Shown one piece after another: positions 23,187-30,238 of a stretch of 64,000 nucleotides of DNA (positions within the stretch are counted from its first letter, which is position 1; every line of letters begins with the position of its first letter). Origin of the DNA: Nonomuraea rhodomycinica (GTDB taxonomy: Bacteria > Actinomycetota > Actinomycetes > Streptosporangiales > Streptosporangiaceae). Below the pieces are notes generated by a model, which ran no database searches, was not told the origin of the DNA, and saw only the letters and a list, made by a program, of their open reading frames with translations. The DNA lies in assembly GCF_013363995.1 (NCBI RefSeq), contig NZ_JABWGO010000014.1, positions 159,131 to 223,130 on the forward strand, read 5' to 3'. Both the position numbers and the translations under genes were made by a program.

Positions 23187-24689
23187 CTACACGTGGGCGA
23201 GCAGGACGGCGGGGTTCTCCACGCAGTCGGCCACGAAGCGCAGGAAGCCGCCGGCCGCGCCGCCGTCGCAGACCCGGTGGTCGAACGTGAAGGACAGCTG
23301 GGTGACCTTGCGCGGCACGACCGCGCCGTCCGCCACCCAGGGGCGGTCGATGATGCGGCCGACGCCGAGGAGCGCCGCCTCCGGATGGTTGATGATCGGG
23401 GTGGATCCGTCCACGCCGAAGACGCCGTAGTTGTTGAGCGTGAACGTGCCGCCGGTCAGCGCCGCCGGAGGCAGCGTGCCCTCGCGGGCCAGGCCGGTGA
23501 GCCTCCTCAGCTCGGCGGCGAGCTGTGCGGTCGTCATCAGGTGCGCGTCGCGGACCACCGGCACGACCAGGCCGCGCTCGGTCTGGGCGGCGAAGCCGAG
23601 GTTGACGTGACCGTGCCGGACGATCTCGGCGCGGGCGGTGTCGACCGAGGAGTTCAGCTCGGGGAAGCGGCGCAGTCCGGCCACGCAGATGCGGGCCAGC
23701 AGCGCGAGCAGCCCGATGCCGAGGTCCGGGCGGTCCCGCCGGAGCGCGTCCTTGACCGCGAGCAGGCCGGTGGCGTCGGCGTCCACCCACGTGGTGGCGT
23801 CGGGGATCTCGGTGCGGCTGCGGGTCAGCTTGTCGGCCACGGCCCGCCGCAGCCCGCGCAGGGGGATGCGCTCGGACCGAAGCTCGGCGCTTGCGGGCGC
23901 GCCCGGCGTCGTCCCGGCCGTTCCCGGCGCCGTCCCGGCCGTTCCCGGCGCCGTGCCGTTCCCCGCCGACGCCGGCAGCGGGCCCGTCGGGGCGGTGCCG
24001 CGATCAGCGGTGGCGCGATCGGCAGCGGCGGGGGTGCCGATGTCGGCGGTGGCGTGGTCGGTGAGGGCGTGGGCGGCGATGGCGCGTTCGACGTCGCGGC
24101 GGAGGATCACGCCGCGGGGTCCGGTGGGGTTGACGGCGGCGAGGTCCAGTCCGTGCTCCTGGGCGATCCTGCGCACGAGCGGGGAGATCACCCGAGGCGC
24201 GTGCGGCCCCTCGGGCGTCCGGCCGGCGGGCCCGGGCGCGGGTACAGGCGCGGGCGTGGGCGCGGGCCGGGAGTCGCGCCCGCCGGGCGTCCGGGCGGCG
24301 GGCGCGGGGGCCGGGCGGGTGCCGCCGCGACGGCGGCGGCCGGAGCGGGCGTGCCCCGTGCCGTAACCGATGAGGACGTTTCCGGATCCGGCCCGCTCCT
24401 CTTCCCGGTAGCGGGCCGCGGCCGGGTCCTCCGGTTCGGCCACGCCGTCCGCCGGGCCGACCTCGATGAGCGGCTCCCCCACCGACAGGACGGTCCCCGC
24501 CGGAGCGCGCAGGCTCAGCACCGTCCCCGCGTACGGGACGGGCACCTCCACCGCCGCCTTGGCGGTCTCGACCTCCACCACGATCTGGTCGATCTCGACG
24601 GTGTCCCCGACGGCGACCTTCCAGTCGACGATCTCGGCCTCCGTCAGCCCCTCGCCCAGGTCGGGCAGGCGGAACACGTTCCGCGTCAT
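23187..24689 (-). CDS. bkdC: branched-chain 2-oxoacid dehydrogenase E2 (lipoamide acyltransferase)
   Basis: Dihydrolipoamide acyltransferase core of 500 residues. Domains: lipoyl domain 1-80 with Lys44 in VEVETAKAAVEVP; a long Pro/Ala/Thr-rich linker; a peripheral-subunit-binding domain (PRVISPLVRRIAQEHGLDLA, about 160-195); a second low-complexity linker with APGTAGT repeats; and the catalytic domain to the end with FTFDHRVCDGG (HxxxDG). It moves acyl groups from the E1 thiamine intermediate to CoA. The ATG overlaps the E1 beta stop (ATGA). Branched-chain rather than pyruvate specificity is suggested by the separate E1 alpha/beta arrangement and the divergent Lrp gene, but is not proven. No E3 is present nearby. 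Confidence 0.9.
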   Translation of the reverse strand: MTRNVFRLPDLGEGLTEAEIVDWKVAVGDTVEIDQIVVEVETAKAAVEVPVPYAGTVLSLRAPAGTVLSVGEPLIEVGPADGVAEPEDPAAARYREEERAGSGNVLIGYGTGHARSGRRRRGGTRPAPAPAARTPGGRDSRPAPTPAPVPAPGPAGRTPEGPHAPRVISPLVRRIAQEHGLDLAAVNPTGPRGVILRRDVERAIAAHALTDHATADIGTPAAADRATADRGTAPTGPLPASAGNGTAPGTAGTAPGTAGTTPGAPASAELRSERIPLRGLRRAVADKLTRSRTEIPDATTWVDADATGLLAVKDALRRDRPDLGIGLLALLARICVAGLRRFPELNSSVDTARAEIVRHGHVNLGFAAQTERGLVVPVVRDAHLMTTAQLAAELRRLTGLAREGTLPPAALTGGTFTLNNYGVFGVDGSTPIINHPEAALLGVGRIIDRPWVADGAVVPRKVTQLSFTFDHRVCDGGAAGGFLRFVADCVENPAVLLAHV

Positions 24690-25702
24690 GACGCCTCCCC
24701 GGCCAGGTGCAGCAGATCGGGCTCGTCGTCGAACTGGAGCCGGTCCACGGCGTCCAGCACGCGGTCGGCGTCCGGCAGGTGCGAGTGCTCGAGGATCGGC
24801 GGCGGGTACGGGATGTCGAACCCGGTGACCCGCAGCACCGGCGCCGCCAGCGAGTGGAAGCACCGCTCCTGGACGCGGGCCGCGATCTCCGCGCCCACCC
24901 CGGCGAACCCCTGGGCCTCCTGGATCACCACGCAGCGCCCGGTCTTGCGCACAGAGGCCACGACGGTCGCGTCGTCGAACGGGACGATCGTCCGCAGGTC
25001 CACCACCTCCAGGTCGCGGCCGTCCCGGGCCGCGGCCTCGGCGGCCTCCAGCGCCACCGGGACGGTCGGCCCGTAGGCGACCAGCGTCGCGTCGCGGCCC
25101 TCGCGCAGCACCGCCGCCCGCCCGAACCCCGCCGCGCGCCGGTCGCCGGCCGACGTCTCGCCCTTGGACCAGTACAGGCGCTTGGGCTCCATGAAGACGA
25201 CCGGGTCGGGGTCGGCGATGGCGTCGCGCAGCAGCCAGTACGCGTCGTCGGCCGTCGCGGGGGTCACGACCTTCAGGCCGGGCGTGTGCGCGTAGTAGGC
25301 CTCGCTGGAGTCGCAGTGGTGCTCGACGCCGCCGATGCCGCCCGCGTACGGGATCCTGATCACCATCGGCAGCGACAGCCGCCCGCGCGTGCGGTTGCGC
25401 AGCTTGGCCACGTGCGAGGCGATCTGCTCGAAGGCGGGGTAGGCGAACGCGTCGAACTGCATCTCGATCACCGGCCGGAAGCCCCCCATGGCCAGGCCCA
25501 CGGCCAGTCCCACGATCCCGGCCTCGGCCAGCGGCGTGTCGAAGCACCGCTGCTCGCCGAACTCCTTGGTCAGCCCGTCGGTGACGCGGAAGACGCCGCC
25601 CAGCGGGCCCACGTCCTCGCCGAAGACGAGGACCCGGTCGTCCTCGCGCAGCGCGTCCCGGAGCGCGGCGTTCAGCGCCTGCGCCATGCTCAGCGTGGTC
25701 AT
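24686..25702 (-). CDS. bkdB: 2-oxoacid dehydrogenase E1 beta subunit
   Basis: Thiamine-diphosphate-dependent E1 beta subunit of 338 residues. Landmarks: MAQALNAALRDALREDDRVL, VFGEDVGPLGGVFRVTDGL, FDTPLAEAGIVGLAVGLAMG, the PYAGGIGGVEHHCDSSEAYY loop and a transketolase C-terminal domain starting near 205 (GRDATLVAYGPTV). It forms an alpha2beta2 tetramer with E1 alpha and decarboxylates the 2-oxoacid. It starts 1 nt after the alpha stop, and its stop overlaps the E2 start. Confidence 0.92.
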   Translation of the reverse strand: MTTLSMAQALNAALRDALREDDRVLVFGEDVGPLGGVFRVTDGLTKEFGEQRCFDTPLAEAGIVGLAVGLAMGGFRPVIEMQFDAFAYPAFEQIASHVAKLRNRTRGRLSLPMVIRIPYAGGIGGVEHHCDSSEAYYAHTPGLKVVTPATADDAYWLLRDAIADPDPVVFMEPKRLYWSKGETSAGDRRAAGFGRAAVLREGRDATLVAYGPTVPVALEAAEAAARDGRDLEVVDLRTIVPFDDATVVASVRKTGRCVVIQEAQGFAGVGAEIAARVQERCFHSLAAPVLRVTGFDIPYPPPILEHSHLPDADRVLDAVDRLQFDDEPDLLHLAGEAS

Positions 25703-25703
25703 C

Positions 25704-26780
25704 TCAGTCCTCCAGCTCGGACGCCAGCAGGGCCCGCTGCTCGCGCAACTGGGGCGTGGCCTCGGCGAAGACGTGCTCGAACAGCTCGAACGGGTCGGCC
25801 TCCGGGTCGGCGTTCAGGTCCTGACGCACCTGGGCGGCGAACTTCTCGGCGGCCTCGTGCGCCGCGTCCACGGCGTCCGCGGTGAGGACGCCGCGCTCAC
25901 GCAGGTAGGTCTCCAGGCGGGCCAGCGGGTCGGCCGCCTCCCACCGCTCGACCTCCTGCCTGTCCCGGTAGCGGGTGGCGTCGTCGGCGTTGGTGTGCGG
26001 GTCCATGCGGTACGTGTGCGCCTCCACCAGGAAGGGCCCGCCGCCCGTGCGCGCGTGCTCCACGGCCGCGTCGAGCACGGACAGCACCGCGACGAGGTCG
26101 TTGCCGTCCACCTGCTCGGAGCGGATGCCGTACCCGATGCCCTTGTACGCGAGCGCGGGCGCGGCGCTCTGCTTGGCCAGCGGCACGGAGATCGCGTACT
26201 TGTTGTTCTGCACGAAGAACACGACGGGCGCGCCCAGGACCGCGGCGTAGTTCAGCGCCTCGTGGAAGTCGCCCTCGCTGGTGCCGCCGTCGCCGATGAA
26301 GGCCATGACGACGCCGTCCTCGCCCTTGCGGCGCAGGGCGTCGGCCATGCCCACGGCGTGGATGGTCTGGGTGGCCAGCGGGGTGCACTGGGGCGCCACC
26401 CGGGTGGCGACGGGGTCGTAGCCGCAGTGCCAGCCGCCGCGCAGCAGGGTCAGCACCTCGACGGGGTCGAGGCCGCGCGAGACCAGCGCCACCGAGTCCC
26501 GGTAGGTCGGGAACAGCCAGTCGTCCTCACGCAGCGCGAGCACCCCGGCGATCTGGCAGGCCTCCTGCCCGCGGCTGGACGGGTAGACCGCCAGGCGTCC
26601 CTGCTTGGTCAGCGCGGTCGCCTGGCGGTCGAAGCGGCGGCCCACGACCATCCGGCGGAAGCCCTCCAGCAGCCGCTCCTCCGCCGGCACCTGGTAGCCG
26701 GTGGGCGGCTGGACGGCCGTGCCGTCCTCGGCGACGAAGCGCACCGGCACGGGTGAGGGCAGAAGGACGTCGACGGACAT
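25704..26780 (-). CDS. bkdA: 2-oxoacid dehydrogenase E1 alpha subunit
   Basis: E1 alpha subunit of 358 residues, first gene of the operon. The thiamine-diphosphate motif GDGGTSEGDFHEALNYAAVL ends in NN (FVQNNKYAIS). RGQEACQIAGVLAL and DWLFPTYRDS are typical of E1 alpha. RYRDRQEVERWEAADPLARL with HTNADDATRYR is the phosphorylation-loop equivalent. Together with E1 beta and E2 it makes acyl-CoA starters from branched-chain amino acids, feeding branched fatty acid synthesis in actinomycetes. Divergent from the Lrp-type gene at 26855. Confidence 0.92.
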   Translation of the reverse strand: MSVDVLLPSPVPVRFVAEDGTAVQPPTGYQVPAEERLLEGFRRMVVGRRFDRQATALTKQGRLAVYPSSRGQEACQIAGVLALREDDWLFPTYRDSVALVSRGLDPVEVLTLLRGGWHCGYDPVATRVAPQCTPLATQTIHAVGMADALRRKGEDGVVMAFIGDGGTSEGDFHEALNYAAVLGAPVVFFVQNNKYAISVPLAKQSAAPALAYKGIGYGIRSEQVDGNDLVAVLSVLDAAVEHARTGGGPFLVEAHTYRMDPHTNADDATRYRDRQEVERWEAADPLARLETYLRERGVLTADAVDAAHEAAEKFAAQVRQDLNADPEADPFELFEHVFAEATPQLREQRALLASELED

Positions 26781-26788
26781 GCGACCCT

Positions 26789-26819
26789 CGCTTTCTCTGG
26801 ACGTTTGTCAGGGAAAGCG
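26789..26819. promoter_or_regulatory. candidate Lrp-type operator dyad
   Basis: Arms CGCTTTC (26789-26795) and GAAAGCG (26813-26819), 17-nt spacer, in the 74-nt region between the divergent E1 alpha and Lrp genes. Position and symmetry fit an Lrp/BkdR-like site. Confidence 0.45.
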
Positions 26820-26854
26820 TCCGCGGATGGGGCCAGGCGTTCAAGACATCAGGC

Positions 26855-27391
26855 ATGATGAGCGACAAAGAGGTTCAAACCAGGCTTCGGGAGGGCCAAT
26901 TGTCGTTCAACGACGGCGCCGGCGAGGGATCGGCGGGACATTCGGCCGCGCCGCTGGACGGGGTGGACCGGTCGATCATCGCCGAACTGCGGCGCGACGG
27001 CCGGATCTCGATGCGCACCCTCGCCGAGCGCGTGCACGTCTCCCGGGCCAACGTCTACGCCCGGATCACCCGGCTGATGGACGCCGGTGTGATCACCGGT
27101 TTCACGGCGCGGATCGCCCCGCACCGGGCCGGCCTCGGGACCAGCGCGTACGTCTCGCTGACCATCGAGCAGAACTCCTGGCGCGCGGTGTCGGCCCGGC
27201 TCCGGGAGACCCCGTACGTGGAGCACTTCGCCCTGCTCGGCGGCGACTTCGACGTCCTGGCCCTGGTCAGGACCCCGGACAACGCGACGCTGAGGCACGT
27301 CGTGCTGGAGCTCGTCCAGGACATCCCGGGCGTGCGCGCCACCCGTACGTGGCTGGTGTTCGAGGAGGCCCGCGGCGCGGGAGCCGGGTGA
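26855..27391 (+). CDS. Lrp/AsnC-family regulator (BkdR-like)
   Basis: Regulator of 178 residues. After a 45-residue tail comes the AsnC HTH (DRSIIAELRRDGRISMRTLA, then ERVHVSRANVYARITRLMD), then the RAM ligand-binding domain (LGTSAYVSLTIEQ, VEHFALLGGDFDVLALVRT). It is divergent from the E1 alpha gene, as Lrp-type BkdR is in other actinomycetes and pseudomonads, and probably responds to branched-chain amino acids. Two ATGs are adjacent (26855, 26858). It converges on the epoxide hydrolase with only 4 nt between stops. Confidence 0.88.
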   Translation: MMSDKEVQTRLREGQLSFNDGAGEGSAGHSAAPLDGVDRSIIAELRRDGRISMRTLAERVHVSRANVYARITRLMDAGVITGFTARIAPHRAGLGTSAYVSLTIEQNSWRAVSARLRETPYVEHFALLGGDFDVLALVRTPDNATLRHVVLELVQDIPGVRATRTWLVFEEARGAGAG

Positions 27392-27395
27392 GGGG

Positions 27396-28556
27396 TCAGC
27401 GGACGAGGCGGAAGAACGCGCGCAGCTCCTGGACGAACAGCTCGGGCTGCTCGAACGCGGCGAAGTGGCCGCCCTTCTCCGGCTCGTTCCAGTGCCGGAT
27501 GTCGGTGAAGCGCCGCTCGGCCCAGCGCCGGGAGGGGCGGGGGTTCTCCTTGGGGAAGACCGAGCATCCGGCCGGGACGCTCACCACGTCCGTCGCCCCG
27601 GCGGTGAAGAGCCGCTGGACCTGCCGGAAGCTCTCCCAGTAGAGCCGGGCGGCGGACGCGCCGGTCCCGGGCAGCCAGTAGAACATGAGGTTGTCGAGCA
27701 GCTCGTCGCGGGTGAGGACGTTCTCGGGGTGGCCGTCGCAGTCGGTCCAGGCGCGGAACTTCTCGATGATCCAGGCGCACAGCAGCGCCGGGGAGTCGAC
27801 GAGCCCGTAGCCGATGGTCTGCGGCCGGGTGGACTGCTCCAGCGAGTATCCGTCCTCGCTCTCCTGGGCCTGTTCGAGGGCGGCGAGCGCGGCGGCCTCG
27901 GCGTCGGTGAGGTCGCCGAACGTGGCCGGGTCCGGGGCCGCGAGCGGCGGGACGAGGTGGATGCCGGCCACGTGGTCCGGGTCCCGCAGGCCGACGAGCG
28001 TGGTGACGGTGGTGCCCCAGTCGGAGCCCTGCGCGCCGTAGCGGTCGTAGCCGAGGCGGGCCATGAGCCGGATCCAGGCGTCGGCGATCCGCTCGACGCC
28101 CCAGCCCTGGCTGGCCGGCTTGTCGCTGAAGCCGTAGCCGGGCAGCGAGGGGATCACCACGTGGAAGGCGTCGCGGGCGTCGCCGCCGTACGCCACCGGG
28201 TCGGTGAGCGGGCCGATCACCTTGAGGAACTCCACGACCGAGCCCGGCCAGCCGTGGGTGAGGACGAGCGGCAGCGCGCCCTCGTACGGCGAGCGGACAT
28301 GGAGGAAGTGGATGCCCAGGCCGTCGATGGAGGTCCTGAACTGCGGCAGGGCGTTCAGGCGCCGCTCGGTGGCCCGCCAGTCGTACTCCTCGGCCCAGTG
28401 GCGGCACAGCTCGCGCAGGTAGTCCAGGGGGACGCCCTGCGACCAGTCGCCGGCCGTCTCCGCCTCCGGCCAGCGGGTGCGCCTCAGCCGTTCGCGCAGG
28501 TCGTCCAGCGCGGACTCGGGGACGTCGAGATGGAACGGGGTCACGTCGTCGGTCAT
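27396..28556 (-). CDS. epoxide hydrolase (EHN family)
   Basis: Alpha/beta-fold epoxide hydrolase of 386 residues. The N-terminal EHN domain (FHLDVPESALDDLRERLRRT, 1-95) is followed by the oxyanion HGWPGS (101-106), nucleophile Asp179 in AQGSDWGTTV, and a C-terminal His in EKGGHFAAFEQP. Lid tyrosines are expected in the middle. It hydrates epoxides to diols; actinomycete relatives act on limonene-like or lipid epoxides. It is divergent from a VOC gene with a palindrome between them. Its closeness to the phenylacetate cluster could be chance. Confidence 0.88.
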   Translation of the reverse strand: MTDDVTPFHLDVPESALDDLRERLRRTRWPEAETAGDWSQGVPLDYLRELCRHWAEEYDWRATERRLNALPQFRTSIDGLGIHFLHVRSPYEGALPLVLTHGWPGSVVEFLKVIGPLTDPVAYGGDARDAFHVVIPSLPGYGFSDKPASQGWGVERIADAWIRLMARLGYDRYGAQGSDWGTTVTTLVGLRDPDHVAGIHLVPPLAAPDPATFGDLTDAEAAALAALEQAQESEDGYSLEQSTRPQTIGYGLVDSPALLCAWIIEKFRAWTDCDGHPENVLTRDELLDNLMFYWLPGTGASAARLYWESFRQVQRLFTAGATDVVSVPAGCSVFPKENPRPSRRWAERRFTDIRHWNEPEKGGHFAAFEQPELFVQELRAFFRLVR

Positions 28557-28582
28557 GCCGCCCTCCTCGTCGGCTCAATTAA

Positions 28583-28595
28583 CTCGTCTAACGAG
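28583..28595. promoter_or_regulatory. palindromic operator between epoxide hydrolase and VOC gene
   Basis: CTCGT-CTA-ACGAG within a wider dyad (TTAA upstream, ATAA downstream) in the 73-nt divergent region. It is a TetR-like site; no regulator gene adjoins it. Confidence 0.45.
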
Positions 28596-28629
28596 CATAA
28601 AGCAGCGGGCTGGACGATAAGATCGCGAC

Positions 28630-29367
28630 ATGGCGATGCGACTTGTTCATCTGGCGCTGGACGCCCGCGACCACTCCGCGCTCGGCCGGTTCTGGGCCGA
28701 GGCGCTCGGCTGGCACGTCGCCGAGGAGGAGCCCGGGGAGACCGGCGTCGAACCCGGGGGTTTCGCCTACCCCGACCCGGCCGCCCTCTGCCTGGCCGTC
28801 CTCGCCGTCCCCGAGCCCAAGACGGTGAAGAACCGCGTGCACCTCGACCTGGCCACCACCTCCCCGGCGCATCAGGCGGACCTGGTCGCGCGCCTGCGGG
28901 CCCTCGGCGCGACGCCCGCCGACGTGGGCCAGGGCGACGTCCCGTGGACGGTCCTCGCCGACCCGGAGGGCAACGAGTTCTGCGTGCTGGAGCCCCGGGA
29001 GACCTACCGGGACACCGGGCCGATGGCCGCCGTGGTGGTCGACTGCGCGAACCCCCGGGCCATGGCCCGGTTCTGGGGCGAGGCGATGGACTGGACCGTG
29101 CACGAGGTCACCGACGACCAGGCGACGCTGCGCTCCGCCCAGGGGGTCGGGCCCTATCTCGAGTTCCTCCGCACGCCCGGCGTGAAGACGGTGAAGAACC
29201 GCATCCATCTCGACCTGCGGCCGTACCCCGGTGACGACCGGGCGGCGGAGATCGCGCGGCTGCGGGCTCTCGGCGCGACGCCCGCCGACGTGGGCCAGGG
29301 CGAGGTGTCGTGGACGGTGCTGGCCGACCCGGAGGGCAACGAGTTCTGCGTCCTCAGCCCGCGCTGA
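28630..29367 (+). CDS. tandem VOC (glyoxalase-fold) protein
   Basis: A 245-residue protein made of two glyoxalase/bleomycin-resistance-fold domains (1-122 and 130-245). Each ends with almost the same block, LRALGATPADVGQGDVPWTV versus LRALGATPADVGQGEVSWTV, both followed by LADPEGNEFCVL. Each also carries TVKNR(V/I)HLDL. The repeat is near-identical at DNA level too. Metal ligands (H, E) of true glyoxalase I are not obvious. Such proteins bind or modify small hydrophobic compounds. Divergent from the epoxide hydrolase. Confidence 0.85.
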   Translation: MAMRLVHLALDARDHSALGRFWAEALGWHVAEEEPGETGVEPGGFAYPDPAALCLAVLAVPEPKTVKNRVHLDLATTSPAHQADLVARLRALGATPADVGQGDVPWTVLADPEGNEFCVLEPRETYRDTGPMAAVVVDCANPRAMARFWGEAMDWTVHEVTDDQATLRSAQGVGPYLEFLRTPGVKTVKNRIHLDLRPYPGDDRAAEIARLRALGATPADVGQGEVSWTVLADPEGNEFCVLSPR

Positions 29368-29407
29368 GCCCCGGAGCCCGGGGGCGGCCGGCGGCGAGGG
29401 TACGCCG

Positions 29408-29445
29408 CCCGTGGAGGGCCCGGAGGGATCCGGGCCCTCCACGGG
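29408..29445. terminator. strong bidirectional terminator hairpin
   Basis: A perfect 17-bp stem, CCCGTGGAGGGCCCGGA paired with its complement across a GGGA loop, fills the gap between the convergent VOC and paaG genes and ends right at the paaG stop codon. The strongest hairpin seen in the window; no T-run. Confidence 0.8.
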
Positions 29446-30237
29446 TCAGCGTCCCTCGAAGGTGGGCTTGCGTTTGCCGAGGAACGCCTCCACCGCTCCC
29501 GCGTGGTCGGCGGTCAGCCCCAGGCGGGCCTGGGCGCGGGCCTCGGCGGTGAGCGCCGCGCCGAGGTCCTGGTCCCAGGCCCGCGCGAGCAGCCGCTTGG
29601 ACTCGGCGTAGGCGGCGGTCGGCCCGGCGGCGAGCCGGGCCGCCAGCTCACGCGCCACCGCCCCGACCTCCTCGCGCGGGACGACGCGGCCCGAGATCCC
29701 CCACTCCACCGCCTGCCGGGCGCCGAACGACTCGCCGAGCAGGACCAGCTCCTTGGCCCTGGCCTCGCCGACCGCGCGGACCAGCGTCAGGGACAGCCCG
29801 GAGTCGCATGTCAGCCCGATGGCCGTGAACGCCGTGGCGAAGACGGCCTCCTCCGCGAGCACCCGCAGGTCGCAGGCCAGGGCGAGGGCCAGGCCGGCGC
29901 CGACGCACGTGCCGTTGACGGCGGCGACGACCGGCTTGCCCATGGTGGCCAGGAGCCGGATGACCGGCGCGTAGTCCCGCTCGACGGTGTCGAAGGCGTG
30001 CCCGGGGTCCGCGCCGAGGGCCGCCGCGTGCTCGGCGAGGTCCTGGCCGACGCAGAAGGCGCCGCCCGCCCCGGTCAGCAGCACGGCGCGGACGGCGTCG
30101 TCGGCCGCGACCTCCTCCAGAGCCCGGCGCAGCGCCGTCTTCAGCTCGCCGTCCAGCGCGTTGCGGCGCTCCGGCCGGTCGAGGGTCAGCACGGCGACGG
30201 CGCCGTCACGCTCCAGCCGGAGCGGAGCCTCGCCCAC
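29446..30237 (-). CDS. paaG: PaaG-like enoyl-CoA isomerase/hydratase
   Basis: Crotonase-fold protein of 263 residues. It shows LTLDRPERRNALD (acyl-CoA pocket), the oxyanion segment VNGTCVGAGLALALACDLRV and FATAFTAIGLTCDSG. The latter two match PaaG, the ring-1,2-epoxyphenylacetyl-CoA isomerase that makes the oxepin-CoA, where Asp in CDSG takes the catalytic place. It lies 1 nt after the paaZ stop region and is transcribed with it, away from the paaA operon. Confidence 0.82.
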   Translation of the reverse strand: MGEAPLRLERDGAVAVLTLDRPERRNALDGELKTALRRALEEVAADDAVRAVLLTGAGGAFCVGQDLAEHAAALGADPGHAFDTVERDYAPVIRLLATMGKPVVAAVNGTCVGAGLALALACDLRVLAEEAVFATAFTAIGLTCDSGLSLTLVRAVGEARAKELVLLGESFGARQAVEWGISGRVVPREEVGAVARELAARLAAGPTAAYAESKRLLARAWDQDLGAALTAEARAQARLGLTADHAGAVEAFLGKRKPTFEGR

Positions 30238-30238
30238 C

